From assembly GCF_010668805.1 (NCBI RefSeq), contig NZ_WUFT01000012.1, positions 124,001 to 188,000 on the forward strand: a stretch of DNA of 64,000 nucleotides, in the 5' to 3' direction. The DNA is from Rhizobium phaseoli. Lineage in GTDB: Bacteria; Pseudomonadota; Alphaproteobacteria; Rhizobiales; Rhizobiaceae. The notes beneath the pieces were generated by a model that saw only the letters and a program-made list of their open reading frames with translations, did no database searches and was not told the DNA's origin. The first letter of the stretch is position 1. The number at the start of each line of letters is the position of its first letter. Below are positions 18,148 to 28,475 of this stretch, piece after piece. The translations under genes and the position numbers were made by a program.

Positions 18148-19323
18148 TCAAATGACGCTCGGCGCTGCGGAAAACGATTTGCCGGTCATCCGGCTGGCGG
18201 CCACCGCATAACCGCCCGACGCGCCGTCGATGAAATGCATATGGTCGCGCGAAATCGGCGTCGGCACGAAGCAGGTCATCAGCGCCGAGGCCTGCCGATG
18301 CAGGCCGTAGCGGGCAATGCCCTTGGCGCGCGCCGCCTCCAGCAGCGTCTCGATCCGTTTCAGATGTTCGGCGTCGACGTCGACCGTCATCTTCAGCCCG
18401 TCGTCGAATTTGCGGAAATCGGAATTGCCGGCGACGTCGCGCTTGTAGCGGCGCGCGTCGAAGCGGCCGAGCGGGATGCCGAGCCGATAGCAGACCACCG
18501 TAATGGCGAGCTGCAGGAAGATGATGAGCTTCTGGCGCAAGCGCCGGCCGGCCGGGGCTGTGGCCTTGGCCTCTCGATTGATGCCGTGCAGCGAGAAGGC
18601 AAGCTCCGGGCCATCGGCCGGCACCGGATGGCTGCCGCGGTTCTGCTCGCTGGTGATGGCGACGATGCCGTTGACGAGGTTGCGGAAATCTTCGCCTGGC
18701 CGGCCTTCGCCGGGAACCGCGATGATCGAGACGATCTCGCCGTTCTGCGCGTCGATCGGGCTCCAGCGGCAGGAAAGGCCGGTCAGATCCGGGCGTGTTC
18801 CGGCCGCCGCGCGCCCGACGGCGTAATGGCCGAGCTTCATCTGTCGTTCCGCCCAGCTGGTGCCGCCGCCCCAGAACATCGCATAGGTGACGTGGGGGCT
18901 TGCCGAATAACGCGCAACGCGCACGTCCAAGCCCTCGGCGCGGGTGTCGGCGACCGGAACGATGGCGACGCGCAGCATCAGGCCGAGATCCTCCTCGACC
19001 CAGACCTGCACGGCGGAAAGGGCATCGCGCGCCGCCTGCTCCAGCGAGCCCGGAAGGGCGATCAGCGCGCCGTCGCCGCCGAAGACGAAGGGATAGTCGC
19101 CCTTGCCGACGGCATTCAACACAGCCGAAATGACGCTGGCGCCCGCCATGTTGACGTCCTTGTAGCGGCCACCGGCGATTGCCTGCGTCGATCCGACGAT
19201 ATCGGCCAGCGCCAGCACCCATCCATCAGGCAGCGGCCGATAGTTGGCGGCATCGGTCACGCCCTCGAAGGCGCTGAACAGCGGTACGGCGGCAAAGAAA
19301 TCTTCGTCGGTCACGGTTTTCAT
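18148..19323 (-). CDS. DUF3095 protein with a cyclase-like fold
   Basis: 391 aa from the ATG at 19323; the open frame extends 17 codons further, but the extension overlaps the divergent promoter region. Residues 30-110 have LALADIVGSTQAIAGGRYK and FVFGGDGALIALP, which match the two metal-Asp strands of class III nucleotide cyclases. The remaining DUF3095 part has no motif of known function; its helix near 280-300 is hydrophobic. Whether it makes a cyclic nucleotide is not known. It is divergent from a methyltransferase-like gene, with 124 bp between the starts. Confidence 0.75.
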   Translation of the reverse strand: MKTVTDEDFFAAVPLFSAFEGVTDAANYRPLPDGWVLALADIVGSTQAIAGGRYKDVNMAGASVISAVLNAVGKGDYPFVFGGDGALIALPGSLEQAARDALSAVQVWVEEDLGLMLRVAIVPVADTRAEGLDVRVARYSASPHVTYAMFWGGGTSWAERQMKLGHYAVGRAAAGTRPDLTGLSCRWSPIDAQNGEIVSIIAVPGEGRPGEDFRNLVNGIVAITSEQNRGSHPVPADGPELAFSLHGINREAKATAPAGRRLRQKLIIFLQLAITVVCYRLGIPLGRFDARRYKRDVAGNSDFRKFDDGLKMTVDVDAEHLKRIETLLEAARAKGIARYGLHRQASALMTCFVPTPISRDHMHFIDGASGGYAVAASRMTGKSFSAAPSVI

Positions 19324-19447
19324 GTCATCCAGCTTAGCACAGACCCATGTTGCCACTGCAACGCCATTTCCCATTTACGGCAATCGACTTGGCAAGGTTT
19401 CATGTGTTAGCACCCGCGGACGATTTTTCATCACGGATACGGATCAG

Positions 19448-19927
19448 ATGAGCCGCCTCGACAGCTTCATTCGCCGGTTGACGGCGCAACGCGACATTCT
19501 GAACGCGATCATCGATCTGGTCGGCGAAATCGAAGGCCCGGTGCTGGAATTCGGCCTCGGCAACGGCCGCACCTACGATCACCTGCGCGAAAACTTCCCC
19601 GGCCGCCGCATCGTCGCCTTCGACTGGGAGGTCCGCTCCTATTCGGCTTCGACGCCAGAGGCACAAGACATGGTGACCGGCAATATCCGTGACTCCGGCC
19701 AGGCCTTCCTCGGCATTGGTGCGGCCCTTGCCCATGCCGATATCGGCACCGGCCATGACGAGATCGACGCGGTAACGCTGACCTGGCTGCCGCAACTGAT
19801 GGCCGGCGTGCTCGCCCCAAACGGCATCGCCGTCAGCGGCCTGCCGCTGGAGCATGCCGAACTGGTGGCCCTGCCGCTGCCGGAGGGGATCAAGGACGGG
19901 CGGTATTTTCTGTATCGGAGGACATGA
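19448..19927 (+). CDS. class I SAM-dependent methyltransferase-like protein
   Basis: 159 aa from the ATG at 19448. The first motif, GPVLEFGLGNGRTYDHLRE, is the SAM-binding strand and glycine loop, and IVAFDWEVRS is the acidic second strand. The protein is short for the family and lacks an obvious substrate domain. The substrate is unknown. An in-frame extension upstream to 19244 overlaps the divergent DUF3095 gene and is not favoured. Confidence 0.7.
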   Translation: MSRLDSFIRRLTAQRDILNAIIDLVGEIEGPVLEFGLGNGRTYDHLRENFPGRRIVAFDWEVRSYSASTPEAQDMVTGNIRDSGQAFLGIGAALAHADIGTGHDEIDAVTLTWLPQLMAGVLAPNGIAVSGLPLEHAELVALPLPEGIKDGRYFLYRRT

Positions 19928-20091
19928 GCAGGCGGATGAGCCGACTACGCGGCACGGGGAGGCGTGCGAAGCACCACATTGTATGAGCGAATCCCCCGGC
20001 ACGTCGCGAACCAAGCCCATCTCGTGGCCATCGAAGTTAAAAGCCTCCCCGCCCAAGCGTCGCTTTTGAACGCCCGACGCGGTGGAACTGC

Positions 20092-20129
20092 CTCATTGCA
20101 ATTTATGCGTTTGAATTGTAGCTGTTTTT
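20092..20129 (+). repeat. first copy of a duplicated promoter-region sequence
   Basis: About 38 bp that recur almost unchanged (one clear substitution) at 20737-20773, each about 80-110 bp upstream of a DUF805 gene. They mark the left edge of a tandem duplication and probably contain promoter or leader elements. Confidence 0.75.
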
Positions 20130-20201
20130 TGGTCGGCTACGGGTCCGAGCCGATAGGTGAGGATCACCAAGGTCGTAGCTGGCAGAGATGGAGCATTTAA
20201 A

Positions 20202-20648
20202 GTGGGGTTTACTGAAGCTGCCGGCACGGTTCTGGTGCAGAAATATGCAACTTTCTCCGGCAGGGCCTCCCGCTCGGAATATTGGTGGTATGTTTTATTC
20301 TATATTTTAGTGCTGATTGCGATGGGCGTCTTGTGCAATGTGGTCGCCGGCTTTTCCGACTTCCGGGACGGAGTTCCCCCACCACTCGCCCTCCTCTTCT
20401 TCCTCTGCGGATTGATTTGGCTCGCAATGTTTTTGCCAGCGATAGCAGTTCAAGTTCGCCGCTTCCATGATCGCAACATTTCCGGTTGGTGGTATCTCGC
20501 GCTGTGCATTGCCAATTTCGTTCCCTACATCGGTCTCATTGCAGTTATTGCGATCCTGGTGATCAGCGTGCTTCCGGGCACCGAAGGTCCGAACAAATTC
20601 GGGCCCGATCCACTGCGTCCTCAAGCGCGCGCGGAGGTCTTTGCCTAA
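20202..20648 (+). CDS. DUF805 membrane protein, first tandem copy
   Basis: 148 aa from a GTG at 20202 with GGAG 8 nt upstream; the paralogue starts at the equivalent position with ATG. Conserved DUF805 features are the YATFSGRASRSEYWWYVLFY entry, RRFHDRNISGWW in the middle and LPGTEGPNKFGPDPL at the end. There are four predicted membrane segments. DUF805 proteins are small inner-membrane proteins of unknown function. It heads the operon leading into the MoxR gene set. Its coding and upstream sequence duplicates that of the next gene. Confidence 0.85.
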   Translation: MGFTEAAGTVLVQKYATFSGRASRSEYWWYVLFYILVLIAMGVLCNVVAGFSDFRDGVPPPLALLFFLCGLIWLAMFLPAIAVQVRRFHDRNISGWWYLALCIANFVPYIGLIAVIAILVISVLPGTEGPNKFGPDPLRPQARAEVFA

Positions 20649-20650
20649 AA

Positions 20651-20700
20651 GCATGGCATCGGCAACTTAGGCCTGTTGGTGGCTCCGTTCCTACGGTTAG
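20651..20700 (+). pseudogene. relic of the 5' end of the DUF4129 gene
   Basis: Just after the first DUF805 stop, ATG at 20653 begins a stretch that matches the start of the downstream gene at 21303: the wording around ggcctg-tggtggct-gttcct is shared. It hits a TAG after five codons. It is best explained as the right edge of the tandem duplication, left without function. Confidence 0.6.
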
Positions 20701-20736
20701 TTTCCATATGAGCCAGCGTCTGTTTTAAGCAACCGA

Positions 20737-20773
20737 CTCATTGCAATTTCTGCGTTTGAATTGTAGCTGTTTT
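20737..20773 (+). repeat. second copy of the duplicated promoter-region sequence
   Basis: Matches 20092-20129 at an offset of 645 bp, upstream of the second DUF805 gene. Confidence 0.75.
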
Positions 20774-20855
20774 ATCCGAAAAACCACTATTAAGCAGGAC
20801 GTTGATAAGACTGTGGGCGCCTCGCTTGCAGCAAGCACAAATGAGAGCGTTTCAA

Positions 20856-21299
20856 ATGGGGTTTACTGAAGCTGTTCGGACTGTTCTGAAGCAGAAATAC
20901 GCAACCTTTTCGGGCAGGGCCTCCCGGTCGGAATATTGGTGGTTCATGTTGTTTTATTTTCTGGCGCTGGTCGCACTAGGGTTTCTGGCCGGTGTGCTCG
21001 CCTTCGCTACCAGTGGGGGCGGAGCTGCGTCACCGGTTAGCTACGCTGTGGTCATCTGCGGATTGGCCATCCTCGCAGTTTTTTTGCCGCTGATATCTCT
21101 GACCGTTCGCCGCTTCCATGACCGCAATATTTCCGGTTGGTGGTACCTTGCGCTGTTTGTCCTAGGTTTTGTTCCTTATGTCGGTATCGTGGTGGGCCTT
21201 GCGATCCTTGTCATTTCCGTGCTTCCGGGCACCGAAGGTCCGAACAAGTTCGGTCCGGATCCGCTGCGTCCCGAAGCGCGCGCAGAGGTCTTTGCCTAG
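20856..21299 (+). CDS. DUF805 membrane protein, second tandem copy
   Basis: 147 aa, ATG at 20856 with GAGAG 8 nt upstream. Four predicted membrane segments and the same three signature blocks as the first copy. The last 50 residues are nearly identical to the first copy, while the middle has diverged (FATSGGGAASPVSY against the first copy's loop). The stop is 3 nt before the DUF4129 start, so it is the copy physically coupled to the operon. Function unknown. Confidence 0.87.
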   Translation: MGFTEAVRTVLKQKYATFSGRASRSEYWWFMLFYFLALVALGFLAGVLAFATSGGGAASPVSYAVVICGLAILAVFLPLISLTVRRFHDRNISGWWYLALFVLGFVPYVGIVVGLAILVISVLPGTEGPNKFGPDPLRPEARAEVFA

Positions 21300-21302
21300 A
21301 GC

Positions 21303-22055
21303 ATGACCATCCGCCACGCCGGCCTGCTGGTGGCTTTGTTCCTGGTCACCTCAGCTCCCTTTCCGCCTGCGCAAGCGCAGGACAGCAGTCAGCAGGTCGA
21401 GGACGGTGATCTTCAAAGGAGCGCCGCCGGGGCCGAATATGCCTCGCAGTGCCAGCAGAACGGCTTGCGCTGTACGCTTGTCTACGGCGACGCCTCCGCA
21501 AAACCTGCACCGGCATCGAACACGACAACATCGTCACCGCAACGCAAGCCGTTGTTTGTCCCGCGGGAGCCGGTGCTCAGCGGGCCTCTGGCGGTTATCG
21601 TCGTGCTTGTTGGTCTCATCGTGGTCATCGGCTTGTGGATTCGATTCGGAAATGGCGGTGTCTTGCTCTCCTCTGCTCCTCGCGACATGAAGCGGCAGGG
21701 AGAGGCGCCGGAAAGCTGGCGCACATCAGCCGCGGAGGCTGAGGAAAAGGCGAGCGATTTCCTGCAGCGCATTGCGGCTATGGCGGATCGGCGGCAGGCG
21801 CTAGTCCTGCTGCTCAGGCATTGTCTGCTGCACGCGGCCGATATTACCGGAACACGGCTTTTCCGCGCCGATACGGAACGCGCTGTTTTCGCGCGCCTGC
21901 CGAAAACTATGCCCGACCGCGAGAGGCTTGCAAATTTCCTGACTGCGGTGGAACTCGTGCATTACGGCGGCCGTAACGTTGCGGAAAACCATTTCGGCAC
22001 CCTTCTCGCGACGGCGCGCGACCTGTTGTCGATCGGCAGATTGACCCATGCGTAA
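21303..22055 (+). CDS. DUF4129 protein
   Basis: 250 aa. An N-terminal signal peptide (about 1-24, ending PPAQAQ) is followed by a variable linker, one membrane helix (about 96-117, VIVVLVGLIVVIGLWI) and a C-terminal cytoplasmic DUF4129 domain. That domain has QALVLLLRHCLLHAA, the FRADTERAVFARLP block and a final VELVHYGGR. DUF4129 is widespread in MoxR/DUF58 gene sets, where it is thought to belong to a membrane complex. It overlaps the next gene by 8 nt. Confidence 0.82.
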   Translation: MTIRHAGLLVALFLVTSAPFPPAQAQDSSQQVEDGDLQRSAAGAEYASQCQQNGLRCTLVYGDASAKPAPASNTTTSSPQRKPLFVPREPVLSGPLAVIVVLVGLIVVIGLWIRFGNGGVLLSSAPRDMKRQGEAPESWRTSAAEAEEKASDFLQRIAAMADRRQALVLLLRHCLLHAADITGTRLFRADTERAVFARLPKTMPDRERLANFLTAVELVHYGGRNVAENHFGTLLATARDLLSIGRLTHA

Positions 22056-23323
22056 GTCGGCGCCCGTTTTAATTCTGGTTCTGGTGCTAGGCCTCGCGGC
22101 GCTGGCACTCTTCTGGCTGCCGCGGGACGACGATTACGACTATTCGCCTCTCGGTAGCAAAGGCTTGCAGGTGTGGCTGGAAGCGAAGGGTATCGCTATT
22201 GTCCGCTCCAATGCGCATGTCACCAAAGCACGCTCGCAAATCTCATTGCGCATTCTTTCCCTGCCGCTCTCGAAGGATGAGGCCGGCGCGCCCAGGGATA
22301 AGGCCGCCGCCCCTGGGGCAGACGAGCAAACGGGCGAAGCGGGTCTGGAAAGCTGGTCCTATGAGGCAATCAACCATGAGCTGCCGACGCTGATAACAAT
22401 GCCGAAATGGCGCGGCAGCGTGTTGAAGGATGGTGTTGCGAGGCAATCGGATCTGGTTGCTCTCGCCGACATCCACGAAGAACTCGACAAGATCGATCCT
22501 TTGGACTTTCGGCTCGATCGATATGGGCCGGATTTTGAACAGGCGCAACCAAGCCTGGAGCCGGGTCAGCCGGTCAAGATCGCCTTGTATGAGGCACAGA
22601 CCTTCGACCGGGAGAGCCTGCCGCGCCGCTGCCACGAGCTCGCGGGCATGCCGTCGGGTGCGCTGATCGTCCAGTGCGAGGACAACCCTTTCGTCTATCT
22701 ATTGTCGGACCCCGATTTGCTGAACAACCATGGACTGGCCCTGGCCGATAACGCCGCCTTTGCCGTGTCGCTGATTCAGCATCTGCGCGGCGCCGGCGAG
22801 ACGCGGCCGGTCTATCTGGATACGGCCGGCCAGCCTCTGGATAGCGAAAAACCGGTGGATGAGGGCAAGTCCTATGAGCGCTCGGGCTCCGATCTCCAGC
22901 GGTTTTTTGCCTATCCGCTCTCCATCATCTGGGGGATGCTGCTCGTCGTCGCAGCGATCTGCTTCTGGCGGGGCGCCTGTCGCTTCGGGCCGCCTTTGCG
23001 TGAGGCATCCGCAAACATCGAGCTGTCGAAGACCGCCGCGATCGAGGCCACGGCGCGGCTTTTGCGCCTGTCCGGCAATGACGGCCGGATGGCCGGCCAG
23101 TTTGTGCTGCATCTGCTTGCCGACAAGGCGCAGCTGCTCTTCGGTTCCGGAGCCGGCAATCAGGCAGGTATAGCGCGGCTGTTTCAACGCCTGGCGCGTC
23201 GCGACAAAGCAGGGGCGCAGGCCTTGCATGCCGCAGCCGAGGCCCTGATCGAACGCGGACATGTGATGACGCGGGCGGACCTGCACCGCCATCTCGAGAT
23301 ATTCAGAAAATTGCTAGGGAGCA

Positions 23324-23343
<20 letters not shown>
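22048..23343 (+). CDS. DUF4350 membrane-anchored protein
   Basis: 431 aa. One N-terminal helix (about 7-22), a large extracytoplasmic domain (about 25-285), a second helix (about 295-313, IIWGMLLVVAAICFW) and a cytoplasmic tail. The extracytoplasmic part has the DUF4350 pattern: SPLGSKGLQVWLEAKGIAI near the start and NNHGLALADNAAFAVSLI before the second helix. It resembles the glutamine-amidotransferase-like periplasmic part of related proteins. It overlaps the MoxR gene by 20 nt if the TTG at 23324 is used. Confidence 0.82.
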
Positions 23344-24286
<943 letters not shown>

Positions 24287-25606
24287 ATGCGGCCATCCCG
24301 GTATCTGATCGCACTTGTTCTGATTTTGGCGGCGGTGACGGTTTTCGTCAGCGTGTGGTGGCACGATACGGGCTACCTGTTGCTCGGCCTGTGGGTCGCG
24401 CTTGCGGCGTTGACGGCAGGCGATCTGGTCATGTCGGCCTTGTCGGGCCGGATGACGGTGGAATTCGATCTGCCGCCGCAAGGTTTTGTCGGCCACACCG
24501 CCGCGTTCACAGCCACCATCCGGCCGCGGAAGAGCGCAGTGCCTGGCAACATCGAGATCCGGCTCGATCGCGCTCCCGAGCTTGTCGTCGGCGAAAGCAG
24601 ATTGGTGAGTGCCATGTCAGTCTCTGGAGAGAAATCTGCCGGGGCCTCTTTGGATCTTCACCTGACACGACGGGGACGATACGCCGTCCATGACCTGTGG
24701 CTGAAGTGGCCGTCGCGGCTGAAGCTGCTCGAGATGATCGCGCGCATGCCGGTGGGAAAAGAGATCGCCGTCCTGCCCGACATATCGCCGGTGCTGTCAG
24801 GGGCGATAAGGACGCAGATCCTGCCGCTGGAAGCCGGTCAGAAAGATCTGCGGCTGCGTGGCGAAGGATCGGAGTTCCATCAGCTGCGTGAATTTGTAAG
24901 CGGCATGGATCCGCGCAGCATCGATTGGAAGCGGTCCGCCCGGATGCGCAATCTCGTGGTGCGCGAGATGCGGGCCGAACGAAACCACCAGATCATCTTG
25001 TGCATCGATTCGGGACGGCTCATGGCCGAACAGCTCGGCGGCTTCACCAAGCTCGATCGGGCCATCAACGCGGCATTGGCAATGTGCTGGGCCGGTGGCC
25101 TTGCCGGCGATCTCGTCGGTTTCTACAGTTTCGACAGCCGCCCGCGCCTGTTCGTGCCGGCTTTGCCTGGAAGAGCAGCCTTTCCGCGGCTGCAGACGAT
25201 GTGCGCGGAGCTGCGTTATGAAACCCAGGAGAGCAACCATACGCTGGGACTGACGCATCTGTCGGGGCGCCTGAAACGACGTTCGCTGATCGTGATATTC
25301 TCCGATTTCGTCGACAGCATCACGGCGGAGCTGATGATCGAGAACATTCACGTGCTCGCCCGGCATCATTTCATTGTCTACGTCGCATTGCGTGATCCGA
25401 TGCTGGCAAAGCTGGTGGAACCCGAGGAGATGACGTTGGACGCTATCGCCCGCTCCGTCGCAGCGCGACAGATCCTTCAGGAGAGGCGTACGGTGATGGA
25501 AAAGCTGGCGCGTCTCGGCGTACTCTGCCTCGACAGCACACCGGAGGCACTGACCTCGGATCTCATTGCGCGTTACATCGAAATAAAATCCCGTGAGATG
25601 ATATGA
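24287..25606 (+). CDS. DUF58 protein
   Basis: 439 aa. Two N-terminal hydrophobic segments (about 5-20 and 25-45) anchor it. The DUF58 signature spans EFHQLREFVSGMDPRSIDWKR (about 199-219), followed by a VWA-like part with ILCIDSGRLM, whose D-x-S is a partial MIDAS, and IVIFSDFVDS. DUF58 proteins are the standard partners of MoxR ATPases. ATG directly follows the MoxR TAA. It overlaps the next gene by 4 nt (ATGA). Confidence 0.9.
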   Translation: MRPSRYLIALVLILAAVTVFVSVWWHDTGYLLLGLWVALAALTAGDLVMSALSGRMTVEFDLPPQGFVGHTAAFTATIRPRKSAVPGNIEIRLDRAPELVVGESRLVSAMSVSGEKSAGASLDLHLTRRGRYAVHDLWLKWPSRLKLLEMIARMPVGKEIAVLPDISPVLSGAIRTQILPLEAGQKDLRLRGEGSEFHQLREFVSGMDPRSIDWKRSARMRNLVVREMRAERNHQIILCIDSGRLMAEQLGGFTKLDRAINAALAMCWAGGLAGDLVGFYSFDSRPRLFVPALPGRAAFPRLQTMCAELRYETQESNHTLGLTHLSGRLKRRSLIVIFSDFVDSITAELMIENIHVLARHHFIVYVALRDPMLAKLVEPEEMTLDAIARSVAARQILQERRTVMEKLARLGVLCLDSTPEALTSDLIARYIEIKSREMI

Positions 25607-26682
25607 TGGATATTGGTATCGGCGACAGGAGAGACATGGGCGCGACGGTGAACGTCGGCGCCATCCAGACCGATATGCTTCGCTCGGCACGCTTCCGGGT
25701 GGAGCGCGAAACGCACTGGCGTCAGCTGGATGACCTCGTGACGCGGGCCGAGAAAGGTGGCGCAGCCGCCCTCGGCTATGATGAGGTCCGCAATCTCACC
25801 GCCGGCTACAGGCAGGCGATGAACTCGCTGAGCGTGGCCCGCGATATTTCCCTCGATCGTGCGCTGATCGCCTATCTGGAGAGCCTCTGCGCCCGGGCCT
25901 ATCTGGTGGTCTATGCGCCGCAGGAAAGCCTCGGCGGCCTGTTCACCCGCCCGCTGGTGCAGGGCATTCCGCAGGCGGTGCGCCGATCGGCTTTGCCCTT
26001 GTTCATCGGGTTCCTGGCGCTCGTTCTGGGGGCGCTTGCGGGTTACAAGCTCTGCACCAGCGACCCGAGCTGGTTCTATACTTTGGTGCCGCCGGGGCTG
26101 GCCGACCAGCGCACCCCGGATGCATCGGCAGATTATCTCCGCTCGACGATCTATGGCGGTGAAGGGCATGACAGCGACAGGCTCTCCACCTTTTCCGCAT
26201 TTCTCTTTTCCCACAACACCACTATCGTCGTGCTGATTTTCACGCTCGGCATTTTCGTGTCGGTGCCGAGCTTCATCCTGACCTTTTACAATGGCCTGAT
26301 CCTGGGCGCGTTCTTCGCGATGTTTGCTCGCAAGGGCTTGGGTTACGACGTTTTCGGCTGGCTCTCGATCCACGGCGTGACCGAGCTTGCGGCAATCGCC
26401 ATTGCTTGCGCGGGGGGAGCAAGGCTCGGACTTGCCGTTCTTCTGCCGGGGGCACGAACCCGCCGGGAGGCGTTGCGCCACCAGGGACGTGACGCCGTCA
26501 AGCTCGCGATCCTGGCAGCGCTGATGCTGATCGTCGCAGCCTTCATCGAAGGTTTCCTTCGCCAGCTGATACAGGATACGATCTGGCGCCTCATCATCGG
26601 CTGGGGGATGGGCCTCTTCTGGGTGGGCTGGCTGCTGTTTAGCGGCCGCGACAGCAAAGTTTCGCGTGAGCCTGTGCGATGA
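25603..26682 (+). CDS. stage II sporulation protein M-like (SpoIIM/DUF95) membrane protein
   Basis: 359 aa. A soluble N-terminal part (about 1-125) is followed by around five or six membrane segments, beginning AVRRSALPLFIGFLALVLGALAGY. The SpoIIM-type core includes FLFSHNTTIVVLIFTLGIFVSVPSF and HGVTELAAIAIACAGG. In spore formers SpoIIM belongs to an engulfment complex; in non-spore-forming bacteria the family is found with MoxR, DUF58 and RDD genes, with unknown role. It overlaps both neighbours by 4 nt. Confidence 0.88.
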   Translation: MMDIGIGDRRDMGATVNVGAIQTDMLRSARFRVERETHWRQLDDLVTRAEKGGAAALGYDEVRNLTAGYRQAMNSLSVARDISLDRALIAYLESLCARAYLVVYAPQESLGGLFTRPLVQGIPQAVRRSALPLFIGFLALVLGALAGYKLCTSDPSWFYTLVPPGLADQRTPDASADYLRSTIYGGEGHDSDRLSTFSAFLFSHNTTIVVLIFTLGIFVSVPSFILTFYNGLILGAFFAMFARKGLGYDVFGWLSIHGVTELAAIAIACAGGARLGLAVLLPGARTRREALRHQGRDAVKLAILAALMLIVAAFIEGFLRQLIQDTIWRLIIGWGMGLFWVGWLLFSGRDSKVSREPVR

Positions 26683-27575
26683 ACCAGTCAGTTCAGGACG
26701 GCAAACGCGTCGAACAGTTCATCCCGCCCGAGGGTGTTCCGATCACTTTCGCGATCGGCTCCATCGGCAGCCGCCTCGGCGCGCAAATCCTCGACATCAT
26801 CTTCACCGGTATCCTTATTTTCATCTGCGCCTTCGTTATCGCCTTCACAGGAATCCTGCCTTCGAACGTCGAGATGATGCTGATCATCTTGCTGGGTTTT
26901 TTGGTGCGGACCCCCTATTACATTTTATCGGAGCTGATCTGGAACGGACGCACACTCGGGAAAAAGATAACCGGCATCCGCGTCATCAACGCCAACGGAC
27001 GGCGGCTAACGCCCCATCAGGTGACCGCGCGCAACCTGATGAAAGAGGTGGAGATCTTCGCTCCCATGACTCTTTTAGCATCGGTTGTCACGCAGTCGGG
27101 ATTGGAAAACGCTTTGACGTGCGCCTGGCTTCTGGTGGTGGTGATCGTTCCGCTCGCCAACCGGCGCCGGCAACGGCTCGGCGACATCATCGCCGGCACG
27201 CTGGTGGTCGACAATCCGCGCTCGGTGCTGCTCTCCGACCTGGCTTTGTCTGCGCCTGCCGCCGCAACGCAGCCGGCCTTCGAATTCCTGCCCGAGCACC
27301 TCGATGTCTACGGAAAATATGAGCTGCAGACGCTGGAAGACGTGCTTCGTGACACGACAAATAATGCCCAGAGCCAAGAGATCGTCCAGATCGTGCGCAC
27401 CATTGCCCGAAGGATCCGCTATCCCGATACCGTCAAGCCCGGCCAGGAACTGCTCTTCCTCAACGAATTCTACCGCGCCCAGCGCGAGCATCTGGAGAGC
27501 TTGAAGCTATTCGGAACGCTGCGGGAGAATAAGTATCACGAGCATACGCGGACAGAGGCGAAGAAACTTGTTTAA
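26679..27575 (+). CDS. RDD-family membrane protein
   Basis: 298 aa. The RDD domain (about 20-170) has GSIGSRLGAQILDIIF with the Arg and Asp that name the family, four predicted membrane segments and RRRQRLGDIIAGTLVVDNP. A C-terminal cytoplasmic part of about 110 residues follows, with no named domain. It is the last gene of the operon, overlapping the SpoIIM-like gene by 4 nt. A decayed copy of its 3' end occurs at 28150-28203. Confidence 0.88.
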   Translation: MNQSVQDGKRVEQFIPPEGVPITFAIGSIGSRLGAQILDIIFTGILIFICAFVIAFTGILPSNVEMMLIILLGFLVRTPYYILSELIWNGRTLGKKITGIRVINANGRRLTPHQVTARNLMKEVEIFAPMTLLASVVTQSGLENALTCAWLLVVVIVPLANRRRQRLGDIIAGTLVVDNPRSVLLSDLALSAPAAATQPAFEFLPEHLDVYGKYELQTLEDVLRDTTNNAQSQEIVQIVRTIARRIRYPDTVKPGQELLFLNEFYRAQREHLESLKLFGTLRENKYHEHTRTEAKKLV

Positions 27576-27789
27576 GGGGTGAATGCGCAGGCAGGCCGGA
27601 ATATTGAGCGTCGTCATCTCGTAACCGGCAGGGCGCATGCCGCGCCCGATTGAATGCCAGTATTCCGCGGCTGTCACGGCCTTCTGTCGATCGAACACTG
27701 AAAGAATTGTGGTTTCGAGCTGCAGCCAATTGACTTTGGGAATTCGCAGGTTTGTGCTGCGCCGCAGAGTATAACTTAGGGATATTGCA

Positions 27790-28119
27790 ATGAAACTACG
27801 CATTTTAGGCGCAATGGCGCTTATTCTTTCTGCTGCAGCTCATGTTCAAGCCGACGATCGCACAGCCGCGGCCATGTTCTTTCGTGATGTGACGAAATCG
27901 ACATGCGGCTTCAAGATGACGCCAGAATCGGCAATCAAAGCTGCAACCGCTCTTGGAATGTCGGATCTTATTAGCGATCCAGGGCTTTTGGCGGTTTCTG
28001 CCGTTTGTGAAGAGGTAAAAAAGGGAAACAAAGGCAAAACCATTGAGATCCGGGTTCCCGACAACCGGAAAGTGATGCGGAAAGTCATCCTTGAAAGAGC
28101 CAAGTGGTGGCAGGAATGA
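27790..28119 (+). CDS. small secreted protein of unknown function
   Basis: 109 aa. Residues 1-22 are a clear signal peptide (ending HVQAD). The mature part is about 87 residues with two Cys (CGF and VCEEV), which could form a disulfide in the periplasm, and a basic C-terminal helix. I do not recognise the family. It lies between the RDD gene and a duplicated remnant of that gene's end, so it may have arrived with a rearrangement. Confidence 0.65.
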   Translation: MKLRILGAMALILSAAAHVQADDRTAAAMFFRDVTKSTCGFKMTPESAIKAATALGMSDLISDPGLLAVSAVCEEVKKGNKGKTIEIRVPDNRKVMRKVILERAKWWQE

Positions 28120-28475
28120 TGTCACCGTCAGCAGTTCTTCCGCGTGGGAAGCTCTGCGAAAATATCGTGAGCATTCGCGGACAGAGGCAAGGAAGCATTG
28201 TTTGATGCGAATTTCGCTGACACTCTTCCAGCTTCGCGGGGTCTCGCCACCTGCCAACTCATCCACGAGATCGGAATACGACGACCTGGGAGCGGTGGTT
28301 CGCAATGATAGAGAGGAACTGGATCGCCGAGGAGATGCGGGACTTCACCGCCGCCAGTTTTTCAGATTGACCGCCGTCAGCAATGCCATTCGTGCGGTAG
28401 GCGCGCGCCAAGCTAGCCGGTGGGGTTGATCGGGTATATAATTCCCGGTCACCGTATTGGCGGAGGGAGAGCCGG
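28120..28475. other. gene-poor stretch with a remnant of the RDD gene end
   Basis: About 356 bp. The only recognisable item is the copy of the RDD gene 3' end at 28150-28203. The rest shows short open frames without family features and looks like decayed coding sequence. Confidence 0.45.
28150..28203 (+). pseudogene. duplicated fragment of the RDD gene 3' end
   Basis: In frame it reads RKYREHSRTEARKH, against NKYHEHTRTEAKKL at the end of the RDD protein (27525-27575). The nucleotide match covers about 50 bp and contains the block cgcggacagaggc. No longer part of a gene. Confidence 0.65.

Noticed and set aside
27507-27803. 98-codon minus-strand open frame after the RDD gene
   Set aside because: Some stretches look coding-like, but it overlaps the 3' end of the RDD gene, has no family features and no ribosome site. 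It may be a remnant.
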